Assembly: GCA_036478235.1 (NCBI GenBank)
Contig: JAZGDZ010000064.1
Span: 1 to 24,767 of the forward strand
DNA: 24,767 nucleotides
Direction: 5' to 3'
Origin: JACZWZ01 sp036478235
Lineage (GTDB): Bacteria > Actinomycetota > Acidimicrobiia > Spongiisociales > UBA11373
Position numbers and translations under genes: made by a program. This document shows, one piece after another, positions 7,191 to 14,201 of the stretch (the stretch's first letter is position 1; each line of letters opens with the position of its first letter). The notes under the pieces are model-generated. The model saw only the letters and a list, made by a program, of their open reading frames with translations. It was not told the origin of the DNA and ran no database searches.

Positions 7191-8603
7191 ATGGAGTCCT
7201 CGAAGACAGGTTGGCGTACCTCCGGCCGCGCCATGGCGAGCGGCGCCGCAGTAGCCCTCGCGGGCCTTCTTGCCGCGCTCGCCCTCGTGTCCACGAATGC
7301 GACCGGCGTGACCGAGGTCGCCGACGACGCCACCCTGCTGCAACAGGTCGAGTCGGCCCTGGGCGGCGCCGCCGCGGCCCAGAACGCCATCGGTCAGGCC
7401 CTGCTCCTCACCGGCCCACCCGACGATCCGACACTCGCCGCGGCAGCGGTAGCCGAAGCCCGATCGGTGCTCGCTTCCCTCGCCCAGAGGGTCGCCGCCG
7501 TCTCCGCCGGACTGGACGATCCGGCTTCCCTCGACGCCGCCGTCGCCGCAGCGCTGGCGGATGCCTCGAGCGTGCTCGACGCCCTGGCCGTCGGAGACCT
7601 GGATCTGGCCGGGGGACTTGCCACCGGCTCCTCCTCGGTCTCCTTCGGCGACCTGGTCGACCAGCTCGTCACCTTCCGCGGCGACCTGGCCGAACGGATA
7701 TCGCAGGCTGCCGCCGAGTCGGGGACCGTCGCCACCGCCAGCCGCTTCATGGTCGCCTTCTTTGTTCCCTCCGCGGCCATCATCGTCGTGTTCCTCACCG
7801 CCCGACGGCGCCGCCGGCGGGAGCGCCTCTCGATCGCACTGGAGCATGAGCGAGCGGTCAACGCTTCGAAGGACCAGCTCATCGCCAACCTGTCACACGA
7901 GCTGCGCACCCCCCTGACCGGTATCTACACGTCGGCGCTGGCGATGGAGGACATGGAGTTCTCCGACACCGCGCTCACCCGCGAGCTCAACGACATGATC
8001 ATCAACCAGTCGGCAGACCTGACCCGGATGGTCGAGGACCTGCTGGTGTCGGCACAGGCCGACGCCGGGCGGCTCCGCTTCGAACTGTCGCCCACGCCCG
8101 TCGCCGAACTCGCCGCCGGGCTCGCGGCCGAGTTCGAGCGAACCGGAGCAAAGCTCGATCTTCGCCTGGAGCCCGGCCATGCACTGGCCGATCCGGGTCG
8201 GCTCCGCCAGCTCATGCGCAACCTGATCTCGAACGCGGTACGCCACGGCGGAGACCAGATCGGCATCAGGGGTCGGGTCGCCGGATCGAGCTACGTGATC
8301 GAGGTCATCGACGATGGGCCGGGCGTCCCCCCCGAGGTCGAGGAGCGGCTCTTCGAACGCTTCGTCCATCGCGGCGACCAGCCCCTGATCGTGGGCAGCG
8401 TCGGCCTCGGCCTGGCCATCACGAAGGTGCTGGCGGACGGGATGAACGGGAGTATCACCCACCACCGCGAAGCCGGTCACACCTCCTTCGAGGTGATCCT
8501 CGAGCGTGCCATAGACCCGGCGGCGAACCTGCCGCCGGATCCGGCACCGACAGAGACACCACATCTCGTAGCCGACGAGGAGAAGGGCCACATCGGAGGC
8601 TGA
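7191..8603 (+). CDS. Membrane sensor histidine kinase (orphan)
   Basis: 470 residues. A membrane helix lies at about 15-35, an Ala-rich helical extracytoplasmic sensor at about 36-183 and a second helix at about 184-206, followed by an Arg-rich stop-transfer run. The HisKA box NLSHELRTPLTG has phospho-acceptor H236. The ATPase has the N box NLISNAVRHGG (N348), G1 DDGPGVP, F box LFERFVH and G2 VGLGLAITKVL. It autophosphorylates on His and should pass phosphate to a response regulator, but none is encoded within the window, so the partner lies elsewhere. ATG 7191 has TATCTA just upstream and no ribosome binding site, fitting a leaderless start. The divergent surface-protein gene may be its target or its signal source. 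Confidence 0.88.
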   Translation: MESSKTGWRTSGRAMASGAAVALAGLLAALALVSTNATGVTEVADDATLLQQVESALGGAAAAQNAIGQALLLTGPPDDPTLAAAAVAEARSVLASLAQRVAAVSAGLDDPASLDAAVAAALADASSVLDALAVGDLDLAGGLATGSSSVSFGDLVDQLVTFRGDLAERISQAAAESGTVATASRFMVAFFVPSAAIIVVFLTARRRRRRERLSIALEHERAVNASKDQLIANLSHELRTPLTGIYTSALAMEDMEFSDTALTRELNDMIINQSADLTRMVEDLLVSAQADAGRLRFELSPTPVAELAAGLAAEFERTGAKLDLRLEPGHALADPGRLRQLMRNLISNAVRHGGDQIGIRGRVAGSSYVIEVIDDGPGVPPEVEERLFERFVHRGDQPLIVGSVGLGLAITKVLADGMNGSITHHREAGHTSFEVILERAIDPAANLPPDPAPTETPHLVADEEKGHIGG

Positions 8604-8720
8604 GAGGGCACGCCGATAGGCGCGGACTCGGCGGCCTGGGAAGGGACCCAGGTCGCACCGCGATGAGCCGTATGGCGAAGAGCCATGGACACAGAGGGCG
8701 CGCCGATAGGCGCCGACCCT
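8604..8720 (-). repeat. Family 1 hairpin repeat, one full unit
   Basis: One complete unit in reverse orientation fills the whole gap between the kinase stop codon and the aminotransferase -10 box. It contains GATA-loop stems near 8608-8625 and 8698-8715, a CCTGGG/CCCAGG hairpin near 8636-8652, and the CGAAGAGCCATGG segment. It matches units 3-4 of the array at 9985-10377 in its central hairpin type. Confidence 0.8.
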
Positions 8721-8726
8721 TAGGCT
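8721..8726 (+). promoter_or_regulatory. -10 box of the aminotransferase gene (leaderless)
   Basis: TAGGCT is followed by 6 nt and then ATG 8733. The box directly abuts the family 1 repeat, so repeat and promoter may have moved together or the hairpin may modulate initiation. Confidence 0.6.
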
Positions 8727-8732
8727 CGGCGC

Positions 8733-9980
8733 ATGACCTCGTTTTGGCACCCCTTTGCGGCGATGGGTGCCGTCGCCGGCAGCGAACTCGTCATCGACCG
8801 CGGTGACGGCGTCTACGTCTGGGACACCGCCGGCAACCGCTACCTCGACGGAACGGCCAGCCTGTGGTATTGCAACGTCGGATTCGGTCGTAGCGAGATC
8901 CTCGATGCGATCGCCGCTCAGGGGCAGCGACTCCCGGCGTATCACACGTTCGGCGATTTCACGAGCGAGACCGTCGAAACGCTCACCCGACGGATCGCCG
9001 GCTACTCACCGGATGCGAGCAGCAAGGTATTCCTGACCAGCGGAGGGTCCGATTCGGTGGAGACCGCGGCAAAGATCGCTCGGCGCTACTTCGACGTGAT
9101 CGGCCAGCCGGAGCGGACCGTATTCATCACCCGGCAGTGGGCCTACCACGGCATGCATGCCTGGGGCACGAGCCTCGCCGGGATCGAAGGCAACGATGCG
9201 GGCTACGGCCCCTTGATGCCAGACGTCGTGAGGGTGGCGTGGGACTCGACGGATGCCTTGCAGGAGGCGATCGCCCTGATCGGCGCTGATCGAATCGCCG
9301 GCTTCTATTGCGAGCCGGTGATCGGAGCGGGCGGGGTTCGACCGGCTCCCGAGGGCTATTTGAAGGAGGCGGTCTCCGTCATCGCCGAAGCGGGGGCACT
9401 CTTCATCGCCGATGAGGTGATCACCGGCTTCTGCCGGGTCGGCGACTGGTTCGCCTCCAACCGCTTCTCCCTGCAGCCGGACCTGATCACGTTCGCCAAG
9501 GGTGTCACCAGCGGCTACCTCCCGTTGGGCGGTGTGATCGCCTCGCCGGAGGTGGCCCGACCGTTCTTCGAACCGGACGCTCCGATGTTCCGGCACGGCT
9601 ACACCTACTCGGGACACACCACCGCTGCAGCCGCCGCACTCGCCAACCTCGACATCATGGAGCGGGAGGGACTGGCCGAGCGAGTCCTGACCCTGGAGCC
9701 GCTTCTCGTGGAGATGCTCGACAGCCTGAGTGACCACCCCCTCGTCGGCGGCCATCGTGGCGGCGTGGGCCTCCTCGGAGCCGTGGTCCTGGATCAGGAT
9801 CGGCTGGCGGCAGACGACACGCTGCCGGCGAGGGCCTATGAGGCGGTCAGGCGACGGGGCCTCATCAGCCGGGCCATCGGCGGCGATTCGCTCCAGATCT
9901 CACCGGCCCTCACGATCACCGAGTCGGAGCTGGGCGAGCTGGCGACGCTGATGCGGGCGGGCCTCGACGACGTCACCTGA
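8733..9980 (+). CDS. Class III PLP-dependent aminotransferase (omega-aminotransferase type)
   Basis: 415 residues, the usual length for the family. The N-terminus carries the FWHPFA and DGTASLWYCNVG substrate-loop sequence of omega-amino acid/pyruvate transaminases. FLTSGGSDSVETA binds the PLP phosphate, FIADEVITGF contains PLP-nitrogen Asp227, and ITFAKGVTSGY contains the Schiff-base Lys256. TYSGHTTAAAAA is the opposing-subunit phosphate loop. It transfers an amino group from an omega-amino acid or amine (taurine, beta-alanine, putrescine type) to a keto acid; the true donor cannot be assigned. The start is fixed by a leaderless -10 box. It is transcribed alone and bounded on both sides by family 1 hairpin repeats. 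Confidence 0.88.
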   Translation: MTSFWHPFAAMGAVAGSELVIDRGDGVYVWDTAGNRYLDGTASLWYCNVGFGRSEILDAIAAQGQRLPAYHTFGDFTSETVETLTRRIAGYSPDASSKVFLTSGGSDSVETAAKIARRYFDVIGQPERTVFITRQWAYHGMHAWGTSLAGIEGNDAGYGPLMPDVVRVAWDSTDALQEAIALIGADRIAGFYCEPVIGAGGVRPAPEGYLKEAVSVIAEAGALFIADEVITGFCRVGDWFASNRFSLQPDLITFAKGVTSGYLPLGGVIASPEVARPFFEPDAPMFRHGYTYSGHTTAAAAALANLDIMEREGLAERVLTLEPLLVEMLDSLSDHPLVGGHRGGVGLLGAVVLDQDRLAADDTLPARAYEAVRRRGLISRAIGGDSLQISPALTITESELGELATLMRAGLDDVT

Positions 9981-9984
9981 CCAG

Positions 9985-10377
9985 GAGAGTCCGCGCCTAT
10001 CGACGTCGCCCTCTGTGTTCATGGCTCTTCGCCATACGGCTCATCGCGGTGCGACCCGGGGCCCCAGCCCCAGGCCGCCGAGTTCGCGCCTATCGGCGCG
10101 CCCTCTGTGTTCATGGCTCTTCGCCGTACGGCTCATCGCGGTGCGACCCGGGGCCCCAGCCCCAGGCCGCCGAGTTCGCGCCTATCGGCGCGCCCTCTGT
10201 GTTCATGGCTCTTCGCCATACGGCTCATCGCGGTGCGGCCTGGGTCCCTTCCCAGGCCGCCGAGTACGCGCCTAACGGCGCGCCCACCGTGTCCATGGCT
10301 CTTCGCCATACGGCTCATCGCGGTGCGGCCTGGGTCCCTTCCCAGGCCGCCGAGTTCGCGCCTATCGGCGCGCCCTC
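9985..10377 (+). repeat. Family 1 tandem hairpin-repeat array (4 units of 90-92 bp)
   Basis: Four contiguous units with periods of 92, 92, 90 and 90 bp (marked by CTCTGTGTTC or its variant at 10011, 10103, 10195, 10285) fill the gap between two convergent genes and stop exactly at the stop codon of the next one. Each unit holds CGCGCC-TATC-GGCGCG (10085-10100, 10177-10192, 10267-10282 with TAAC, 10357-10372), ATGGC-TCTTC-GCCAT, and a central stem. Units 1-2 use GGGGC-CCCA-GCCCC; units 3-4 use GGCCTGGG-TCCCTT-CCCAGGCC. There are no unique spacers, so it is not CRISPR. Confidence 0.9.
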
Positions 10378-10596
10378 TCAGTCGAAGGCGGCGCCGACGG
10401 TCTGCTGGTGGTGGCTCGGCATCGCTAACGCCTCATGGAGCAGGCGATCAATGAGAACGTTGAGCGAAACACCCTGGGCCCGGGCCCGGCTCCTCAGCAC
10501 CCGTACCAGGCCGTGCGGCAGCTGGGTGATGAGGCGCTCCCGGCTGGCGAACTCCGAGGGTGCCACCGGCTGGCCCCAATCGGACAACTCGTACAT
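10378..10596 (-). CDS. Small ribbon-helix-helix-like protein (antitoxin-type)
   Basis: 72 residues from ATG 10596, which has GGAAGG 8 nt upstream; ATG 10635 gives 85 residues and has a -10 box 5 nt before it, so either start is possible. The C-terminal part, LITQLPHGLVRVLRSRARAQG then VSLNVLIDRLLHEAL, has the strand-helix-helix pattern of Arc/HicB-type DNA-binding proteins that often act as antitoxins. No toxin gene is adjacent: downstream lies the repeat array and upstream about 135 bp without a gene. The protein could be an orphan regulator. Its stop codon directly touches the repeat array. Confidence 0.65.
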   Translation of the reverse strand: MYELSDWGQPVAPSEFASRERLITQLPHGLVRVLRSRARAQGVSLNVLIDRLLHEALAMPSHHQQTVGAAFD

Positions 10597-10640
10597 GACC
10601 TCCGCCTTCCAAATCACACTCTTGTGATTCAGCATGACGA

Positions 10641-10646
10641 ACGCTA
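10641..10646 (-). promoter_or_regulatory. -10 box of the RHH-like gene
   Basis: TAGCGT on the minus strand lies 5 nt before ATG 10635. Transcription would begin at or just inside that ATG, giving either a leaderless 85-aa product or a ~38-nt leader for ATG 10596. Confidence 0.4.
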
Positions 10647-10771
10647 CCGATGGATCGCGCCCAACCCAAGGACTTTCCGATTATTCGCGCCCTACGCGCG
10701 CTACGCGCCACTCGAAGTGACTCCGGCGCCGCTTCGGTGGCCTCGCCCACATCAACGCGACCAGAACTCCG

Positions 10772-11953
10772 CTAAGCGACCTCAAACAGGCCGGCAGCGC
10801 CCATCCCGCCCCCGATGCACATCGTGGAAACCACGTACTTGGCCCCCCGTCGCCTGCCCTCGAGCAGGGCATGGCCGACCATCCGGCTCCCGGTCATCCC
10901 GTAGGGGTGCCCGATCGAGATCGACCCGCCGTTGACGTTGAGGATCTCGTCGGGTATCCCCAGCCTGTCGCGGCAATAGACGACCTGAACCGCAAAGGCC
11001 TCGTTGAGCTCCCACAGGTCGATGTCGTCCATCTTCAGGTTGAAACGCTCCAGCAGCCGGGGGACGGCGAACACGGGGCCGATCCCCATCTCGTCGGGGG
11101 CGCACCCGGCGACCGCCATGCCGCGGTAGTAACCGAGGGGCTCCAGACCCCGCTTCTCGGCCTCGGCGGCCTCCATGACGACGCAAACAGAGGCGCCGTC
11201 GGAAAGCTGGCTGGCATTCCCTGCGGTGACCGTCCCGCCGTCGAACACCGGATTGAGCATCGCCAGGGCCTCCGCCGTGGTTCCGGGACGGTTGCCTTCG
11301 TCTTTGGTCAGCGTGACCTCTTCCCTGGATTCCTCACCGGTCTCCCTGTCCTTGACCACCTTGGTCGCCTTCACCGGAACGATCTCGTCTGCGAACAGGT
11401 CCGCCTCCTGGGCGGCGGCGATGCGCATCTGACTCGAAAGGGCGTACTCGTCCTGCACCTCACGCGAAACGTCGTAGCGCTCGGCAACCACCTCTGCCGT
11501 CTGCAACATCGGCATGTACATGTTGGGCTGAATCTCGAGCAACGCCGGATCCATCGCCCGGTAGTGGCTCATGTTCTCGTTCTGCACGAGGCTGATCGAC
11601 TCCAGGCCGCCGGCCAGCACGATGGGCATGTTGTCGAACATCACCTGCTTGGCGGCGGTGGCGATCGCCATCATCCCCGACGAGCACTGCCGATCCATGG
11701 TCATTCCGGCCACGGTGTCGGGCATCCCCGAGCGCAGTGCGATCTGCCGGGCCGTGTTGTATCCGGTGGTCCCCTGAGTTAGGGCGTTCCCCATGATCAC
11801 GTCCTCGACCTCGCCGGGCTCGACCGAGGCACGCTCGAGAGCGGCTTCCACCGCATGGGACGCCAGGCTGGGACCCTCGAGGTCGTTGAAGGCCCCGCGG
11901 TAGGCCTTTCCGATCGGGGTTCGTGCCGTTGAGACGATGACCGCTTCAGGCAT
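10772..11953 (-). CDS. Acetyl-CoA acetyltransferase / thiolase
   Basis: 393 residues, normal thiolase length. The acyl-accepting Cys90 lies in DRQCSSG; the C-terminal active-site parts are WELNEAFAVQ, GHPYGMTGSR with His349, and STMCIGGGMG with Cys379. It condenses or cleaves acyl-CoA: the last step of beta-oxidation, or acetoacetyl-CoA formation. Which direction is not shown, and no other fatty-acid gene is adjacent. ATG 11953 has AAGGA 7 nt upstream. A -10 box (TATTCT, 11982-11987) and a TGTCC-N6-GGACA palindrome lie upstream. It is divergent from the peptidoglycan-binding lipoprotein gene. Confidence 0.93.
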   Translation of the reverse strand: MPEAVIVSTARTPIGKAYRGAFNDLEGPSLASHAVEAALERASVEPGEVEDVIMGNALTQGTTGYNTARQIALRSGMPDTVAGMTMDRQCSSGMMAIATAAKQVMFDNMPIVLAGGLESISLVQNENMSHYRAMDPALLEIQPNMYMPMLQTAEVVAERYDVSREVQDEYALSSQMRIAAAQEADLFADEIVPVKATKVVKDRETGEESREEVTLTKDEGNRPGTTAEALAMLNPVFDGGTVTAGNASQLSDGASVCVVMEAAEAEKRGLEPLGYYRGMAVAGCAPDEMGIGPVFAVPRLLERFNLKMDDIDLWELNEAFAVQVVYCRDRLGIPDEILNVNGGSISIGHPYGMTGSRMVGHALLEGRRRGAKYVVSTMCIGGGMGAAGLFEVA

Positions 11954-11981
11954 TACTGAATCCTTCCGTGTGTCTCAATGG

Positions 11982-11987
11982 AGAATA
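11982..11987 (-). promoter_or_regulatory. -10 box of the thiolase gene
   Basis: TATTCT on the minus strand, giving a leader of about 20 nt that includes the AAGGA ribosome binding site. No strong -35 box is seen. Confidence 0.45.
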
Positions 11988-12014
11988 CGGGACGCGGGAC
12001 TTGGCCTTCCCCAA

Positions 12015-12030
12015 TGTCCGGATTAGGACA
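12015..12030. promoter_or_regulatory. Possible operator palindrome between divergent genes
   Basis: TGTCC, six bases, GGACA. It lies about 28 bp upstream of the thiolase -10 box, near its expected -35 region, in the 134-bp gap shared with the divergent lipoprotein gene. A TetR/GntR-type binding site is possible; no regulator gene is nearby. Confidence 0.3.
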
Positions 12031-12075
12031 GTCCAGACAACCAAATGGGCACCGACCATGGTCCCGGACCCTGCG

Positions 12076-12081
12076 TAGAGT
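12076..12081 (+). promoter_or_regulatory. -10 box of the peptidoglycan-binding lipoprotein gene (leaderless)
   Basis: TAGAGT, then 6 nt, then GTG 12088. There is no ribosome binding site, so the transcript should start at the GTG. Confidence 0.55.
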
Positions 12082-12087
12082 TGAGTC

Positions 12088-13308
12088 GTGCACCACACCC
12101 GTATCGCAGTCCTCGCCGGGGTTCTCGGGCTGCTCGCGGCTGCCTGCACCACCGCAGCCGCCCCGACCACCACCGTTGCGGTGACCACGACGACGGCCCC
12201 GGCGCCGACTCAGCCGGGCGGGAGGGTGATCCTCAGCGCAAACGGCCCGGCGTTCGTTCACGAGGGTGACCGCGGGCCCTACGTGGCGGCGCTCCAGCAC
12301 TACTTGGTATGCACCGGCCACGCCCAGCCGAGCCAGGAGGGCGGGAGCGTGAGCGTGGACGGTGTCTACGGGCCGATCACTGCCGACGCGGTCGCCTTCT
12401 ACCAGGCCGAGCTCCGCCGGATCCCGACGGGTGAGCCCGACGAGGATACCTTCGCCTCCCTCGCCCGCGACTGCCGGGAGGAACAGACCGTGACCTTCGA
12501 CGAGGGCGCCACCACGACGGAGGTGGCGGGAAACGCCGCGCCGGGCGACGAAGAAGTGTTCGTGATGAACGGACGCGATGGTCAGGTGCTCAGCCTCCGG
12601 CCAACCGAGGGCCTGGTGACACTGACGGTCGTCGGCGCCGACGGCACAGTGGTCGACGGAGCGACGCCGGAGGGCCCCTTCGAGGCGGAACTGACCGCCA
12701 ACCAGGAGTACCGAATCCGGGTGGCTGCCGATGCTCCGACATCGTTTCGCATGACGCTGTCCACCCGCTCACCCAATGTCATCGCCTCCGACTTCGGCCC
12801 CATGGTCCTCGCACCAGACGGTCTGAGCATTGCCGACATCGGCGACGATCCCGAAAACACGATGGCCGTCATTGGCCTGGTGCTCGGACCACCGTTCGTC
12901 GATACCGACTGGCAATCGGGTGTGCCGGGATGTGTCGGCAGCAACCGTCACCTCACCTGGATCATCCAGGCCGGGGACGACGGGGAGAACCATCCTGCCG
13001 TACTGATCGTGGACTTCGCCGATCTGGGCGGGACCCCGTTCTTCGCCCAATACGCCTATCGATCGTTCGACCTCACCGTGCTCGATCCGATCGCCCAGGG
13101 CCTGGCCACCGAAGAAGGTTTCACCCTGGGATCGAGCCTCGAGGAATTCGAAGAGGCGTACGGCGATGCGGACTTCTTCGACGCGCCGCGCGGTCTGACG
13201 ACATTCGAGGAGAAGATGGTGGCCGGATTCGATGCGGGCGACCAGCCGACGACTCGCTTCGCCTGGTATGTGGGGGCCGGCGCCGACGGCTGCAAGGACT
13301 TCGGATAA
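12088..13308 (+). CDS. Lipoprotein with peptidoglycan-binding domain
   Basis: 406 residues. The lipoprotein signal ends at Cys20 (GLLAAAC), followed by a Thr/Pro/Ala linker of the cell-wall-spanning type. Residues about 55-130 look like a PG_binding_1 domain: GDRGPYVAALQHYL, DGVYGPITADAVAFYQ and a closing DEDTFASLA segment. The following ~270 residues, a beta-rich region and a C-terminal domain with two cysteines near CVGSNRH and CKDFG, are not recognised. It is probably held in the outer face of the membrane and bound to cell-wall glycan. The GTG start is set by the -10 box 6 nt before. It is the first of three co-directional genes, each with its own leaderless-type promoter. Confidence 0.75.
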   Translation: MHHTRIAVLAGVLGLLAAACTTAAAPTTTVAVTTTTAPAPTQPGGRVILSANGPAFVHEGDRGPYVAALQHYLVCTGHAQPSQEGGSVSVDGVYGPITADAVAFYQAELRRIPTGEPDEDTFASLARDCREEQTVTFDEGATTTEVAGNAAPGDEEVFVMNGRDGQVLSLRPTEGLVTLTVVGADGTVVDGATPEGPFEAELTANQEYRIRVAADAPTSFRMTLSTRSPNVIASDFGPMVLAPDGLSIADIGDDPENTMAVIGLVLGPPFVDTDWQSGVPGCVGSNRHLTWIIQAGDDGENHPAVLIVDFADLGGTPFFAQYAYRSFDLTVLDPIAQGLATEEGFTLGSSLEEFEEAYGDADFFDAPRGLTTFEEKMVAGFDAGDQPTTRFAWYVGAGADGCKDFG

Positions 13309-13317
13309 CGGTGCCCC

Positions 13318-13323
13318 TACGCT
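13318..13323 (+). promoter_or_regulatory. -10 box of the PAC2 gene (leaderless)
   Basis: TACGCT, then 7 nt, then ATG 13331. It lies in the 22-nt gap after the lipoprotein stop and is the reason for choosing ATG 13331 over in-frame upstream starts inside the lipoprotein gene. Confidence 0.55.
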
Positions 13324-13330
13324 GACCGCG

Positions 13331-14167
13331 ATGTACGAACTGCTCGACCACGACACACTCACCGCACCCGCGCTGATCGCCGCCTTCGACGGGTGGGTGA
13401 GCGCCGGAGCTGCGGGGACGGCGACGGCCCATCACATCGCCGGCGACGGTCCGGTCATAGCCCGCTTCTCGTCCGACGAGCTCTACGACTACCGGGTGAA
13501 CCGACCGACGCTCGAATTCATCGACGGCATCGCCACCGACCTGGTCTGGCCGCAGACGATCATGCGCCATCGCCACGTGGACGGACGCGACCTCCTGGTG
13601 CTCACCGGTCCCGAGCCCAACTGGAAGTGGAACGCCTTTGGCGTTGCGGTTGCCGACCTGGCGAGCGAGTTGGGGGTCGTGCAGCACGTGTCACTGGGCG
13701 GTATCCCCTGGGCCGCCCCACACACCCGCCCCACCATCGTGGTCACCACCTCGTCCCGGCCCGATTTGCTCGGCGAGGACGCCAACTACCCCGAAGGGGT
13801 GCTCCGAGTGCCGGCATCGATCGTCAGCATCGTGGCCCACGTGCTCGTCGATCGCGGGATCCCGACGGTCGGGCTGTGGGCACGGGTTCCCCATTATGTC
13901 GGAGGGGTCTACCACCCGGCCGTGGTCACGTTGGTCGAGCGGATCTCGCGCCACCTCGGGGTTCGGCTTCCGCTCGGCTCGCTGGTCGACGATGCCGCCG
14001 ACCAGCGCAGCAGCCTCGACTCAGCCGTCCAAGACCAGGAGGGCATCGCCGACGTGGTGTCCCAGCTCGAATCCCTCTACGACTCCCAGGGAGAGGTCGC
14101 CTCCGGCGAGGAGATCGCCGCCGAGATCGAACGCTACCTCAGCGAGACGGCCGGCGACAACGAGTGA
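13331..14167 (+). CDS. PAC2-family protein
   Basis: 278 residues, soluble. The opening APALIAAFDGWVSAGAAGTATAHHI, split here as AFDGWVSAG and GTATAHHI, is the PAC2 signature. It continues with YDYRVNRPTLEF, LVLTGPEPNWKW, VVQHVSLGGIPWAAPHTRP, GVLRVPASIV, GLWARVPHYVGG and a charged helical tail with LESLYDSQGEVASGEEIAAEIERYL broken over residues about 240-270. PAC2 proteins share the fold of eukaryotic proteasome assembly chaperone 2; in actinobacteria their role is not settled, with a possible link to proteasome assembly or nucleotide/peptide binding. It sits 34 nt before a WD40-UBP zinc finger gene. Confidence 0.85.
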   Translation: MYELLDHDTLTAPALIAAFDGWVSAGAAGTATAHHIAGDGPVIARFSSDELYDYRVNRPTLEFIDGIATDLVWPQTIMRHRHVDGRDLLVLTGPEPNWKWNAFGVAVADLASELGVVQHVSLGGIPWAAPHTRPTIVVTTSSRPDLLGEDANYPEGVLRVPASIVSIVAHVLVDRGIPTVGLWARVPHYVGGVYHPAVVTLVERISRHLGVRLPLGSLVDDAADQRSSLDSAVQDQEGIADVVSQLESLYDSQGEVASGEEIAAEIERYLSETAGDNE

Positions 14168-14188
14168 CAGGAGCCGGGGGTGAAGACA

Positions 14189-14194
14189 TAAACG
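14189..14194 (+). promoter_or_regulatory. Possible -10 box of the WD40-UBP gene
   Basis: TAAACG, then 7 nt, then ATG 14202. It is weaker than the others (the last base is not T), but the spacing matches the leaderless pattern. Confidence 0.35.
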
Positions 14195-14201
14195 TGCGGC
14201 C

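Noticed and set aside
9985..10377. CRISPR array
   Set aside because: The units are 90-92 bp and contiguous, with no unique spacers and no cas genes; each unit is a set of hairpins.
10015..10454. Overlapping short open frames through the repeat array (Arg/Ala/Pro-rich products)
   Set aside because: They arise because the repeat lacks stops in several frames. The products are compositionally odd, copied from the repeat in each frame, and have no start signals.
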